The notes beneath the pieces were generated by a model, which saw only the letters and a program-made list of their open reading frames with translations, did not search any database and was not told the DNA's origin. From the NCBI GenBank assembly GCA_016712885.1, contig JADJQF010000004.1, positions 186,001 to 250,000 on the forward strand: a stretch of 64,000 nucleotides of DNA. The letters are read 5' to 3'. Numbering within the stretch: position 1 is the stretch's first letter; each line of letters opens with the position of its first letter. Positions 33,752-44,008 of this stretch are shown here, one piece after another. The stretch comes from Candidatus Flexicrinis proximus (GTDB lineage Bacteria; Chloroflexota; Anaerolineae; Aggregatilineales; Phototrophicaceae). The position numbers and the translations under genes are program-made.

Positions 33752-34752
33752 ATGCAGCGTCTTTTCATCATTCTCACATCGTTCCTGATCTGCACATTCA
33801 GCATCGCCGCGCAAACGCCGCCGGAATTGTTCGTCCCTTGTGACACTTATGGGGAGCCGCCAGAACACGCCTCGTTCAACGCGGGTCCGTGGGCAGCGCG
33901 CCTCATGCTGGCCATCAGCGATGACGGCCTGACCTTTGTCCGCACGGGACAGGTCCTCGCCGAACAAGCCGATGTGCCGGATGTCATCGTCACCCCCGAG
34001 GGCGAAATCCGCGCCTACTTCATCGTCTGGTGCCCCACGCCGCTCCAGAACCGTATCGCCGTGGCCTCGTCGTTGGATGCCGAAACGTGGACATATCGCA
34101 CCGTGGAGATCACCTATCCAAGTACGATGCAGACGATCGGCATGCCCGCCGATCCGACCGTCGAATTCACAGACGACGGCCGCTATCGTCTGTACTTCAC
34201 CTCGCAGCTTCCGCCCTCACCGGTGCCGGGGTCGTACTCCGCTGTTTCAGAAGATGGATTTACCTTTGTGCTGGAGGAAGAACCGCGCGTGCTGCTGGCC
34301 GACCGCAATGCGCTTGACGTGAACGTACTCAAAATCGGCGACATGTGGCATTACTTTGCCGGCGGGGTTCCGGGCGAAAACATCCACGCCGTCTCGTCAG
34401 ATGGACTGACCTTCACTCGCGTTGAGGATTTTGTGCGCGACTCGATCATCATGTCCAACGGGATCGCCATCGACGGGGGCTTCCGGTACTTCGGATTCCA
34501 GCAGCGCCCCGGCGTACCCTCACGGATCGTCTCATTCTTCACCGCCGATGGTGAAACCTGGACGCTTGAGGACGGCGCGCGCCTCGATGCCGACCCGGAC
34601 AGCCCGGATGAGCAGGAGGGCGTAAAAGACCCCGCGGTGACCCGGCTTCCCGATGGTCGCTATCTGATGATCTACGTCACCGTCCACCCTGACTTCCCGC
34701 TGGAGAAGGGCGCCCGCCGCAGGGGACGCCCGGACAGCCGCCGGGGCAGTAA
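33752..34752 (+). CDS. Secreted five-bladed-propeller (GH43/32-like fold) protein, frame break near its end
   Basis: The ATG at 33752 follows GAGG and opens with a signal peptide (RLFIILTSFLICTFSIAAQ). The ~310-residue body has repeats of the arabinanase/levansucrase type (ISDDGLTFVRTGQVL, DPTVEFTDDGRYRLYFTSQ, VSEDGFTFVLEEEPRVLL, VSSDGLTFTRVEDF, DPAVTRLPDGRYLMIYVT). As sequenced, the frame runs on to 35041 through the antisense of the next gene. Restoring one G in the GGG run at 34708-34710 gives the ending EKGRPPQGTPGQPPGQ and a TAA at 34750-34752, just before the convergent gene's stop. I take that as the true end. Its substrate is unknown. Confidence 0.72.
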
Positions 34753-34768
34753 GCAGCCTATGTGTGCG

Positions 34769-36519
34769 CTACGCCGTCGTGAACTTCGCCTTGCCCTTGC
34801 GTTTGCCGAAGTCGTTGCGGGCTTGTACGATGAGCTTGTAACTCTTCCCCGGTTTCAAAGACTTGCCGGACAACGCGTAATCATACGAGCAGGTTGGGGA
34901 GCAACCGCCCGGCACAATCACCTTGTAGACGAGATCGCCGGCGTTATTCAGGATCGTGACTTTATAGTCATCTGCGCCCGGGCTGCTGCCCCAGCTAAAC
35001 ATGGGCTGAAGCGGGACGCCGGTCGCATTGTTGACCGGTGACGTGATGAGCGGAATTGCCGGGGCAGTCCCCTCTTTTTCCAGCGCGCCGATGTCGCAAA
35101 AATCCCCTTGTGGCCGTACGATCCCGCGCTGATCGGCTGCGGGACAGTTCGCGCCGCCGTTGATGGCCGGGCTGCCGGGGAGCAGCATTAATGTCTGCGT
35201 CTCTCCGAAGGCTAGCGTATTCAGCGCGGGCTGCAGGATCGCCTCCAGCTGCGCGTTCTGGGTTGGGATGCCGCCGCCGCAGGTGTCGCCGGGAGATTGC
35301 AGGTTGTGGCCGCCGTTTACGATGTTACCCTGACACGACCAGATACCGTTCCAGCCGCCGGTGTTGCCCAGGAAAATCGTATTGGTGACGGTCACCACAT
35401 CGCCATGGATGGCGGCGCCGACGGTGTCGTCGGGGATGGTGTTGAAGGCGATCGTGCTGTTCATGATTGTCGATGGGGCACCGCTGCTGAAGATGCCTCC
35501 TGCTGTGCCATCCGGAAAGGTTGCGTTATAGGCGATCGTGCTGTTGACGATCTTGAAATTCTTGCCCGGCCGGTGCCGGAAATCCCCGCGCCGCCGTTGG
35601 TGGCCGTGTTGTTGGTTACACTGCTGTTGCGCAGTTCGAGGACGTAATAGCCGCCCTTCCACAGCCCGCCGCCATGCTCGGCCGAGTTTCCGTCGAGGAC
35701 GCTGTTCTTGATCAGCGTCTTGCCGCTGTAACTCCCGTTGACGTTGTGCGCCCACGAGAAGATCCCGCCGCCCAGGTTGGCAGAAACATTGTTGAGGATG
35801 TGTGTGTCCTTGATAGTGACTTTGCCGGCATCGTTATAAATCGCACCGCCGCCACCCGGGTCGTCCCGCGTGGCACGGTTGTCGCTGAACAGGCTGCGCT
35901 CGATCGTCAGGCGGCTGAGCAGATTATTGATGGCTCCGCCGTTGGGCGCGCGGTTATCGATAAACGTGCTGTCAGTGATCGTCACGACACTGGTCGTGTC
36001 GATGGCAATGGCCCCACCGCCATGATACGGATGACGCTCAGCTTGCGCGCGGTTATTCTCGAAGTGGACGTGCTGCACGGTCAGGGAATTATTGTAGCCG
36101 CTGTAGATCGCGCCGCCCTGATTAGCCGCACGCTCACCGGGAGCATCGCTTGTGGCGCGGCCGTGGACTAGCCGGATATCTTTGACGGTTAAGCTGAGGT
36201 TGAGGCCCGAAGCAGTGTAAATCAGGCGCGTAGTCAGATTGCCGTCCAGAGTAATGAGGTTGGCGCCGTCGAGCGTGTAACTCGCGCCCTGTGTGTCAAA
36301 TCGGAGCTGCTGCGTCAGTACAATCGTATGCGGGCTGCCGCCGCAGTTGAAGGTGATTGTGCCGCCGCCGTTGTTCACCGTAGTGACGGCGCCTTGCAGG
36401 GCTGACTGGGTACAGCTTCCGGCACTTCCCGTCCCCACGACGGCGTTTCCGGCCAGCGACACCGGCGTGATGGCAATAATCAGAGCGAGCACAGGCAGCA
36501 ATAAGACGAGACGGCGCAT
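34769..36519 (-). pseudogene. Secreted beta-helix surface protein with C-terminal Fn3-like domain (frameshifted)
   Basis: The ATG at 36519 (AGAGG 8 nt upstream) starts a signal peptide (LVLLLPVLALIIAITPVSLA). Right-handed beta-helix repeats follow (GGAIYSGYNNSLTVQHVHFE, GGAINNLLSRLTIERSLF, GGAIYNDAGKVTIKDTHI). The frame breaks near 35570 after GAGISGTG and continues in another frame at GKNFKIVNSTIAYN to INGGANCPAADQRGIVRP and an Fn3-like end (PVNNATGVPLQPMFSWGS..KAKFTTA). One extra C in the CC run there (giving GTGPGKNF) would restore a single ~584-residue protein. The break is either a recent mutation or a consensus error. It is probably a cell-surface adhesin-type or polysaccharide-related protein. 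Confidence 0.75.
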
Positions 36520-36639
36520 AAGATAACCTCTGGGTTCGACTTCGTCGGTCAATCACATTTTACGCGCACTCGCCAAGAACCGTGTCACTGGATACCCTAA
36601 TTAAAGTAAGAGTTTTGTGCTGATCTGTTGGAATGTCTC

Positions 36640-38526
36640 ATGCGCCGTATCATCGTTCTCGCCGCCTTGATCTTCGCCGCTGTCCTCGCGCTTGATGTTT
36701 ATCCGGGGCTTCGGGGCGGGGCGGGCTGGCAGTGGGCCTATCAGGCTCCGCAAGCGCTGCTGCCGGTTATCGCGCTCGCCGTAGGGCTGGTGGTTTACCT
36801 GACCATTCTGCTCTGGCTTCGTCCGCGTACGGTAGGCGGCTCGTTGGCCTGGATCGTCGTCAGCGGGACGCTGCTGGCGGTTCTGGTGGTCGGAATCCGG
36901 GGTGATCCGTTCTATACGTTGTTCACGCGCACGGTTTCCCCGGTTCAGACAGGTGCTTCGGCTCTGCAGGCACGGATTATGTCTGACGAGGGCGTGCTGC
37001 CCACGCTTCAGCGCTGGCCGCAGATTATGGACGAAGCGCTTGGCCAGAACCTGATCCACTTCACCACCAGCCCGCCGGGACAGGTGCTGCTGCATCAGGC
37101 CGCCGCCGATGTATTCGACTCGCCAGCCCTGACCGGCATCAGCACAGCCTTGAGCCGTCCGCTGCGGCTGTTCCAATGCAGCGACGAAGACGTCATGCGC
37201 TACACCCGCGGCGAAATCGCCAGTGCGGGTCTGTTCGCCTATCTGATGCCGCTGTTTGCGGCGCTGACCGCCGTGCCGTTGTACCTCATCGCCCGTGATC
37301 TGACCGGCGACCGCCGCCTGGCGGTCAATCTGGCTGGCTGGTGGCCGCTGGTCCCTGCCGCGCTGATGTTCGCGCCGACCTGGAACACGGTTTATCCGGC
37401 GCTGTGTGCTTTGTCGTTTTGGCTGCTGATCCGCGGCTTGCTTCGCAATCGGCTCGGCTGGACAGCCTTGGCCGGCCTTGTCATGGGATTCACGACGCTG
37501 CTCAACTTCGCGGTCCTGCCATTCTTTCTGTTGGCTGGGTTATTCACGCTTGGCTTTCTCCGCGACATACGGCGTTCTGTGGTATTTGGCCTGGTGTTTG
37601 GCCTCGGCGTCCTTGTGCCATGGATCATCTATACCGTTGTCACCGGAGTCTCGCCACTGGACATCCTCCGTCAGACTTTCGGCGCACACAGCGAGCTTGT
37701 CAGGCGTGACTACCTGCCGTGGCTCATCCTGCATCCCTATGATGTGCTGCTATTCACCGGTCTGCCGGCGGCCGTCCTTGCAGTGCTTGGCGCGGCGAAA
37801 GTCATCCGTGACCGCAGGCTCGACCCGCTGGGCGTGTTCACGCTGTCAATGGCGACGACCGTCCTGCTGGTCAATATCGCCGGCATCGTACAGGGCGAAA
37901 ATGCCCGTATCCTGATCTTTTATATGCCTTTCCTGTTGAATATGGGTGCTGGCACGCTGCTCGGGCGATCTACGTCCCACGATGCTCCTCTGTTAGGCGC
38001 GCAGGCGCTCGTTTTGCTGGCGATGGCCTCGGTGTTGGCGGTTGTGCCGTTCGACATGGATCCGATGCCATCCGGTCCTCGTACTGACATTGGCAGCTTG
38101 GGCGATGTCGTGTGGATCGAAGATGGCGCCCCGTTTCTCAGTACGGAATATGCCGGCGAGTTTGCGCTCGTCCGCTACCGTTGGGTAGGCGATCCCTCGC
38201 GTCAGGCGCTCAGTTACGAATTTGAATTTGCCGGACGCACGCCGACCGAGCGGCCTTACCAGTTCGAGCTGGTCGCGCGCGCCGACAGCGATATGGGCGA
38301 AATCATCAGCGAACCGTTCCGCTGGTGGTCGCAGGGCGCCGAATATCCGCCGACCTGCTGGCGAAGCGGCGAAATCATCCGCGACACCATCGTCATGCCG
38401 CTGCCGCCGGTGCCGCATCCTGTGATCTGGGATGTCATCTTGCGCGCCGTGGATGAGCGCACGGGCAGCGTGATGCTCACTGCCGGGGCAAACGCGCTTC
38501 AACTCGCGCCGGTAAGTTATCCCTGA
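36640..38526 (+). CDS. Polytopic membrane protein, glycosyltransferase-39/PMT-like
   Basis: About 628 residues from the ATG at 36640. Around a dozen hydrophobic helices (IIVLAALIFAAVLALDVYP, LLPVIALAVGLVVYLTILL, GLFAYLMPLFAALTAVPLYLI and others) are followed by a ~170-residue soluble C-terminal domain. The topology and the segment HFTTSPPGQVLLHQAAADV, with an early loop before helix 3, resemble ArnT/PMT-type lipid-linked sugar transferases. The hallmark DE-containing first loop is not clear, so the assignment is tentative. The frame is intact although both neighbours are broken. Confidence 0.7.
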   Translation: MRRIIVLAALIFAAVLALDVYPGLRGGAGWQWAYQAPQALLPVIALAVGLVVYLTILLWLRPRTVGGSLAWIVVSGTLLAVLVVGIRGDPFYTLFTRTVSPVQTGASALQARIMSDEGVLPTLQRWPQIMDEALGQNLIHFTTSPPGQVLLHQAAADVFDSPALTGISTALSRPLRLFQCSDEDVMRYTRGEIASAGLFAYLMPLFAALTAVPLYLIARDLTGDRRLAVNLAGWWPLVPAALMFAPTWNTVYPALCALSFWLLIRGLLRNRLGWTALAGLVMGFTTLLNFAVLPFFLLAGLFTLGFLRDIRRSVVFGLVFGLGVLVPWIIYTVVTGVSPLDILRQTFGAHSELVRRDYLPWLILHPYDVLLFTGLPAAVLAVLGAAKVIRDRRLDPLGVFTLSMATTVLLVNIAGIVQGENARILIFYMPFLLNMGAGTLLGRSTSHDAPLLGAQALVLLAMASVLAVVPFDMDPMPSGPRTDIGSLGDVVWIEDGAPFLSTEYAGEFALVRYRWVGDPSRQALSYEFEFAGRTPTERPYQFELVARADSDMGEIISEPFRWWSQGAEYPPTCWRSGEIIRDTIVMPLPPVPHPVIWDVILRAVDERTGSVMLTAGANALQLAPVSYP

Positions 38527-38661
38527 CGCTTAACTGCGGATAACCTGATTTAGGGTAACTACGCTAGGGCGGCGTCCTTCTCGCGCTCTGAACATGCGAT
38601 TCTCGTTTGCGTCAAAATCCGAATCCCGCTACGCTGTAATCTGGATATTAAGTGGGAGATC

Positions 38662-40222
38662 ATGGACCGCCTGTCACGCCTGCTAATTATTCTCGCTTTG
38701 TTGCTATTGTCGTCACTTGTCATTGCCCAGCCCCTCCCTCTACCGGATGCCCCGCGAGAAAACCGCAGCATTCCTGCCAACCAGCAGCGCTATCTGCCAA
38801 ATACAACCTATGCGGACTCCGACGCCGATTACAATGGCGACCACTTCGGCGGCGCCACGACCATGGGACTGAGGCGTGGCTCGCCGGACGACGATAATGC
38901 CGGTGCAGCCGGTGCACGGCGCGGCACGGTAGATCTGTTCAAACGTGATGCTGGCGGCGTGGGTCAAGACGCAGACGTTGGCCGCCGGCACCAATAGCAT
39001 GTACTTCGGCTTCGCGGTATCGATCTGGAACGACGCTTCAGTGGGGATCCTGGCAGTGGCTTCCCCAGGTGTGACCGTCGCCGCACAGGGTGCGGCAGGC
39101 TCAGTAACGATGTATCGCCGCGATACCGGGAGCGATGTCTGGGCATTTGAGGCGACTCTTGAAGCCCCTGTGCCTGAAGAAAATGCCGGGGGAGCGGTTT
39201 CGCTCTCGCTCTCAAAGATCGCTTGGTGCGGAGGGTGCGAGGGCCGCCTACTTCCGCCGGGTCACCTCACCGTCAATCGCGTGGCAGTTTGAGCAAAAAC
39301 TTACGGCGCCGGACGGCGCGTCCGGCGATTTGTTCGGCGCGGCAGTCGCCATCAACTCCAAGTTCGGCAACCGTGTCCTGATCGGCGCGCCCGGTAACGA
39401 TGTTGGTGGCGTGGACAGCGGCGCGGCGTATCTTTATGATTTCAACGGATCGACCTGGGTATCGGACGGGCCGCGTATCGAACCCCTGCGCGCAGGCGAC
39501 AGTAATTCGGCGAGGCGTCGCGCTTCACCAACGGGCCTCCGCCCCCCCTGTGGAATGCCTGGTCACCGCAGCACTGGCGCCCTCTCTATTCCGCAAAAAT
39601 GGTCCCGATCCCCGACGTTATCACGCCCTACGACGGTCAGCCGGGCGATTTCTTCGGCGCGGCTGTTGACCTGACCTCCTACGGTTTCTATCTGTTGATT
39701 GGCGCAAAACAGGATACCACCGGCGCGCTGACAGATACGGGCAGCGTATACCACTACAAATTAACAGGTTTAGGTGACGGCTATGCAGTTCAGGGTAAAT
39801 ATATCGGCGCCGGCAAGCCGAAAGAGGATCTCAACAAACGCCTCGTCTGCGCGGTCTCGACGGAGCCAGTATTCGATAACGCCGTGCTGCTCGAAGGGCG
39901 CGTTCACCGGCTCGCCCTTTTCCGTCGCCACCGGTCGCGCCGGCTGGTGCGCTCCTGCCGGGGCCAGAGCACTTCGGCGACCGCCAAGTCCGGCGCGCCT
40001 CATTCTGAAATGCGTCCACCCTGGAATACGATGCTCGTGGCACTCCGCCGGCGATTGTATCCACGAAGACATGTTCGTGGCGTGGTAGATGCGCTCCGCC
40101 AAGAATCTACCCCATCGAGGTTCTCACCGGTCTGGATAACGACGCCGAGAAATCTACCAACACCTCGTTGGGGCCACGTGCCGTTCTTCGCGCCAAGGAT
40201 CTACGGGAAGACCGGCGACTAA
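38662..40222 (+). pseudogene. Secreted FG-GAP (integrin-alpha-like) repeat protein, multiply frameshifted
   Basis: The ATG at 38662 (GGGAG upstream) and a signal peptide (LLIILALLLLSSLVIAQP) start a protein with FG-GAP repeats that is spread over three frames. DYNGDHFGGATTM runs to GTVDLFKRDAGGV; WVKTQTLAAGTNSMYFGFAV to TMYRRDTGSDVW; AAYFRRVTSPSIAWQFEQKL and GDLFGAAVAINSKFGN..LIGAPG; then GDFFGAAVDLTSYGFYLLIGA. Breaks lie near 38957, 39215 and 39510 and probably after 39870. At least two are repaired by adding one T (giving GGVWVKT and DSNFGEASRF). From about 39900 no convincing frame remains. The family is an extracellular propeller used in adhesion. Confidence 0.72.
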
Positions 40223-40591
40223 GAATCAATGCGTTGGGCTGTTTTGTGGCGGGCATAGGCAGCAGACTGACCTACAAATCGCGTCTTATCCGCTAACCGC
40301 CAATGGCCATCGGGGGCTGCCTTGCAGATTCAATCGGGGCCAAGGTTGAGGTGAAATACTGCTGCGTCATCGTCAGCCGGACCATCTTGACAATTCCACA
40401 GACTACCATGGTATTCGCTGCCGCCAGTACTGGGGCCCGTTTGTAGACCCGGCCCCAGTCTCCATCGCACTGACACTATTAAGCCATCAAATGGTTTGCG
40501 CCGAAGCGGTCAGGGCAGGTGAGGGCCGTCGCGCAGGGAGTCCCCGCCGGTCTTGCCGGAAGGCTTCCGCCGCTGAACGACGCCCGTGTCG
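40223..40591. other. Gap without recognisable gene
   Basis: About 370 bases between the broken FG-GAP gene and the LCP gene. No frame, RNA gene or strong hairpin was recognised. It may be the decayed 3' part of the FG-GAP gene. Confidence 0.4.
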
Positions 40592-41905
40592 TTAAGGCGT
40601 GGGCGTCGGCGTCTCGACGTCCTCCGGCGGCCACTTGGGCTGGATCACGTTGCGGGTGCAGGCCCACACGCTGTAGGTGTTGCCGACGTAAATCTTGTAG
40701 TCGACTGTCCGGTTCGGGTCGGGCTGCGTGATCACGCCATCGGCCGTAACGCGGAACAGGCGCTGGAATGTCGGGATCGGACTACCGCGCTCCTGGCCGG
40801 TAAAGTCGTAGATCGCGGTGAAATCGCGGTAATGCGTGCTTTCGGCGCTGATGGTTGGCGAGAAGCCTTCCTGCGACAGCCGGTCAGCAGCGACGGTCGC
40901 CATGCCGTTCACGCCGCCGCTGTTGATGACCTCGATTCGCAGCCCGGCCAGCGTGATTTGATTTCGCGTTGGCGGCGTCAGAAAGTCTTCGACCAGTTCG
41001 GCCACGGCTTCGCGATCGATCGGCGCCAGGATCGACTGGTAATCCGGTGCGGGACCGAGTGCGTTCTGGATATGCGTGCCCATCTTGAACCGGTACTGCT
41101 CGATGCGATCGGCGTCCACGTTCAGCGCAAACGGCACGTAGCCGAGCAGGTCGGTCAGCGTGAGGTCGGTATACAGATAGCGAGAGACTGAGTCCCACAG
41201 CGCCGGCAGGCTGGTGAGCATATTCTCGCTCCGCACCTTGCGCCAGACCGCGCGCAGGATGTCCTGAGTCCGCCGCCCGCGGTCAAGGTCACTGCTGGTC
41301 ACACGGCTGCGGATATACCACAGCGCCGTGTCTGCGTCGAGCGTATGCACGCCGATCGGCAGGGTGAACAGTTCGTAGTTATCGGCCACGCGCTTATCCA
41401 GTTCGCGGCTCTTGAGCTTGTAATCCTGAATGATGCAGTCCACCGGAATTCGCACGCCGCCGATCTGGTCGATCACGCCCAGAAACCCGTTGAAATCGAT
41501 TGCCGCGTAGTAGTCGACGTTGATGCCCAGGTTATATTCGAGCGTCTGTCTCAGCACCTCGATACCGCCGCCTTCGACCTCGTGTGTCTCGCCCATATAG
41601 AAGGCCTGGTTGATCTTGTGCATCCCGAAGCCGGGCACAAACGCCCAATAATCGCGCGGGATGTGCAGCATTGACGCCGTGCCGCGGGTGCGGTTGACCG
41701 CGACCAGCATCAGCATGTCGGTCAGCCCTGCTTTTTCCTGCAGGCTGTTGTTGCCCGCGCCGATCAGCAGAAACACGCTCATATCGTCGCCTTCGGGGCG
41801 CTCCGCCAGCGGCATCGGATCGGGAATTACATCATCCACGACCGGCTGCGCGGAAACCACCGGGACGATCAAGAGCAGGAGTACGACAATAATGGCCTTA
41901 CGCAT
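40592..41905 (-). CDS. LytR-CpsA-Psr (LCP) family protein
   Basis: 437 residues with a signal peptide (MRKAIIVVLLLLIVPVVSAQ). The LCP domain covers ~45-320: TDMLMLVAVNRTRGTASMLHIPRDYW with the phosphate-binding Arg, HKINQAFYMG, AIDFNGFLGVIDQIGGVRIPVD and WYIRSRVTSSDLDRGRRTQDIL with the remaining basic residues. A C-terminal LytR_C-like domain follows (LRIEVINSGGVNGMATVAADRL). LCP proteins transfer lipid-linked glycopolymers to the cell wall or to acceptors outside the membrane. The C-terminus ends in TPTPTP, as does the unrelated 44009 protein. It is the only gene of its unit, divergent from the GNAT gene at 41992. Confidence 0.92.
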   Translation of the reverse strand: MRKAIIVVLLLLIVPVVSAQPVVDDVIPDPMPLAERPEGDDMSVFLLIGAGNNSLQEKAGLTDMLMLVAVNRTRGTASMLHIPRDYWAFVPGFGMHKINQAFYMGETHEVEGGGIEVLRQTLEYNLGINVDYYAAIDFNGFLGVIDQIGGVRIPVDCIIQDYKLKSRELDKRVADNYELFTLPIGVHTLDADTALWYIRSRVTSSDLDRGRRTQDILRAVWRKVRSENMLTSLPALWDSVSRYLYTDLTLTDLLGYVPFALNVDADRIEQYRFKMGTHIQNALGPAPDYQSILAPIDREAVAELVEDFLTPPTRNQITLAGLRIEVINSGGVNGMATVAADRLSQEGFSPTISAESTHYRDFTAIYDFTGQERGSPIPTFQRLFRVTADGVITQPDPNRTVDYKIYVGNTYSVWACTRNVIQPKWPPEDVETPTPTP

Positions 41906-41991
41906 GGCTTGTGCCTGACGGTAAAAATCCCCAAACTTATCTGTATTGTACTCGTCTCTCGCCCACTCTAAGCCTACGGAGGCTCATCGCC

Positions 41992-42474
41992 ATGCCGCTT
42001 ACCACCCGCCTTGCGACCCCCGACGACTCGGAGGCCATCGCCCGCATCTACAATCAGGGTATCGAAGACCGCGTGGGTACCTTCGAAACACGGCTGCGGT
42101 CGCGCGTGGATATCGAAAAATGGTTCGACGGCGTGCATCCCATCGTGGTTGTCGAGCGTGACGGGGAAATCATCGCATTTGCCTCGACCAGCATTTACCG
42201 TGCCCGTGACTGCTATGCCGCTATCGCCGAGTATTCGGTGTATGTCGCCCGTGACATGCGGGGACAGGGCGCCGGGCGCGCGGCGCTGCTCGCCCTCTTC
42301 GATGCCGCGCGCGAGGCGGGTTTTTATAAGTTGATCTCGCGTATCTTTGTCGAAAACGCCGCCAGCCGTAAGCTCATGGCTGCGCTCGGCTTCCGCGAAG
42401 TCGGTACTTATATCAAGCACGGCCAACTCGACGGCGTCTGGCGCGACGTGGTGATCGTTGAGAAACTACTCTAA
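41992..42474 (+). CDS. GNAT acetyltransferase (phosphinothricin/methionine sulfone acetyltransferase-like)
   Basis: 160 residues from the ATG at 41992, which follows GGAGG; the 27-residue upstream extension has no such site. It matches the PAT/MnaT group: TRLATPDDSEAIARIYNQGI, GTFETRLRSRVDIEKWF, EYSVYVARDMRGQGAGRAAL with the acetyl-CoA loop RGQGAG, and ENAASRKLMAALGFREVGTY. It should N-acetylate an amino-acid-like compound in the cytosol. A partial copy of the intergenic element begins just after its stop. Confidence 0.92.
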   Translation: MPLTTRLATPDDSEAIARIYNQGIEDRVGTFETRLRSRVDIEKWFDGVHPIVVVERDGEIIAFASTSIYRARDCYAAIAEYSVYVARDMRGQGAGRAALLALFDAAREAGFYKLISRIFVENAASRKLMAALGFREVGTYIKHGQLDGVWRDVVIVEKLL

Positions 42475-42477
42475 TTA

Positions 42478-42538
42478 AGGGAGTCCAGAGGGGCAGTGCC
42501 CCCCTGGCGAAGGCGTGGAGGCAGCGCCTCCACTTCAT
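42478..42538 (-). repeat. Intergenic hairpin element, partial copy H
   Basis: On the minus strand it holds GTGGAGGCGCTGCCTCCAC, identical to the first hairpin of the full copy, and then a changed but still paired second hairpin (CCAGGGGGGCACTGCCCCTCTGG region). Neither terminus could be recognised. It lies between the convergent GNAT and 42553 genes. Confidence 0.5.
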
Positions 42539-42552
42539 GGCAGGAACGTGTC

Positions 42553-43842
42553 TTATCGGCCCGGCGGCGTGGACGGCAGCGGCAGAACGCCGCGCCAGCC
42601 ATTGCTCGATGCAGGCGCTCCTAGCCGTGTGGGCGGCCCTGGCGGTTTGAACCAGTCGAATGTCGTCGCGCCGCCCACCACTACACCCACGTCATCCAAC
42701 CAGTATTTCCCGCCCGGAGACAGCCGGATCTTCACACTCAACGCGAATTCCTCGGTGGGAACCACGTAGCCACTATGCGTTGAGAAATAGTTCGAAGTCG
42801 GGCGGCTGATGCTGTCGAAGTCGCCGTTCAGCGACAGTTTAATCTTGTCGAGTACATTGTCGTCCGCATCTCTGAGAATGGCCTGAATTACAATTGGCTG
42901 TGCGATTTCGCCGCTGAGATGTGCTGCCCAGGTCTCAATATGCAGCGACTCGCCTGCAACGGCTCCGGTAATCTGGCGCGTCTGCTTGACCAGCACGGTC
43001 TCGGTCAGGTTATTCGCGTACAACATACACTCGCCGCTGTGCGGACTCACATGCTTTTTCGGCTTCATGCCGATCTGCTGCGCCGCGCACTGAATCAGGT
43101 CGGGCTCGGGCGGGTATTTCCACGGATTGTCAGCGGTACCGAACTCGAACCCGCCGTCTTCGAGCAGGTTCGATCCGTGAACCGAGTAGGCCGGATCGAA
43201 GTAGACTTCCAGCCGGTCGCCCGCGAAATTGAGCATCCCGAACGCATCCTCAATCTCGTAGTTGAGCGAGATCGGTTCGTCCGGGCAGCTTTCCGGGAAA
43301 TTCACGGTGACGCTCGTGCCGTCCGTCGAGGCCGTTCCACAGTCAGGCGCCGTGACCGAGACGACGCTCATGGCATGGCCGTCCGGGTCGAAGTCATTGG
43401 CCAGCACCGGTAGCGATACGTCTGCGCCCTGAGTGATGACGAAGTAATCCTGCACCGCGACCGGCGGATTGTTGACGATGTGAATATGAACAGGCGCGCG
43501 TCCGCTGAGCCCGTCATCGCTTGTGGCTGTGTAATAGAATATGTCGAAGAACGCGGGACGCCAGTCGGAGAAATCGAGCGGCGGCGGCAGATAAATGACC
43601 TCTTCGCCGAGCGTGGTTACGGGGACGCCCAGCGCCGACAGCGGGTCAACCCCGGTCAATGTGAGTCCCGTACCGAGGTCGTTTGCGAGGAGCGATGCGA
43701 AGGGGATGTGCAGGGGTTGTCCGGCGACGACGACATATACGTTCGGCCAGCCGACAAAGGGTTCGCTGCCTGGCCCGCGCTGGGCAGTGGCGGGCAGCAT
43801 CATGCTAAGAAGCAGCGCCAACAGAGTAGTAGACCGTCTCAT
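42553..43842 (-). CDS. Secreted surface protein with cadherin/Big-like domains
   Basis: 429 residues from the ATG at 43842, which follows AGGGGG; the signal peptide is TTLLALLLSMMLPATAQ. Two VCBS/cadherin-like tandem domains are visible, with NNPPVAVQDYFVITQGADVSLPVLANDFDPDG typical of the family's calcium-site linker. A carbohydrate-binding-like jelly-roll domain follows (NLLEDGGFEFGTADNPW..KYWLDDVGVVVGG). It is probably displayed on the cell surface or secreted, and may bind glycans; this is inference. The last residues are Pro-rich. It is a monocistronic gene. Confidence 0.82.
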   Translation of the reverse strand: MRRSTTLLALLLSMMLPATAQRGPGSEPFVGWPNVYVVVAGQPLHIPFASLLANDLGTGLTLTGVDPLSALGVPVTTLGEEVIYLPPPLDFSDWRPAFFDIFYYTATSDDGLSGRAPVHIHIVNNPPVAVQDYFVITQGADVSLPVLANDFDPDGHAMSVVSVTAPDCGTASTDGTSVTVNFPESCPDEPISLNYEIEDAFGMLNFAGDRLEVYFDPAYSVHGSNLLEDGGFEFGTADNPWKYPPEPDLIQCAAQQIGMKPKKHVSPHSGECMLYANNLTETVLVKQTRQITGAVAGESLHIETWAAHLSGEIAQPIVIQAILRDADDNVLDKIKLSLNGDFDSISRPTSNYFSTHSGYVVPTEEFALSVKIRLSPGGKYWLDDVGVVVGGATTFDWFKPPGPPTRLGAPASSNGWRGVLPLPSTPPGR

Positions 43843-43945
43843 AAGTCCCCCTCTATAGCCATTGTGGCGTATTTTCACAGTCTACAGCATGTTTTTTGCG
43901 CCACGGCGGGTTGAAATAATCGCTGTATTTCGGAAATAAAAACGA

Positions 43946-43986
43946 CCAGGCCCCTATGCCAGCACGAGTAAAGCACGGGAGCCTGG
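43946..43986 (-). terminator. Terminator of the DUF3352-DsbA gene
   Basis: On the minus strand CCAGGCTCCC pairs with GGGGCCTGG (one mismatch) across a long loop and is followed by TCGTTTTTATTT. It lies some 20 nt after the stop at 44009. Confidence 0.6.
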
Positions 43987-44008
43987 CCGCTGCATAATAC
44001 GATTGGTG

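Noticed and set aside
34753..35041. C-terminal extension of the plus-strand propeller gene
   Set aside because: It is the antisense of the beta-helix gene's end and appears only because of the one-base loss near 34709.
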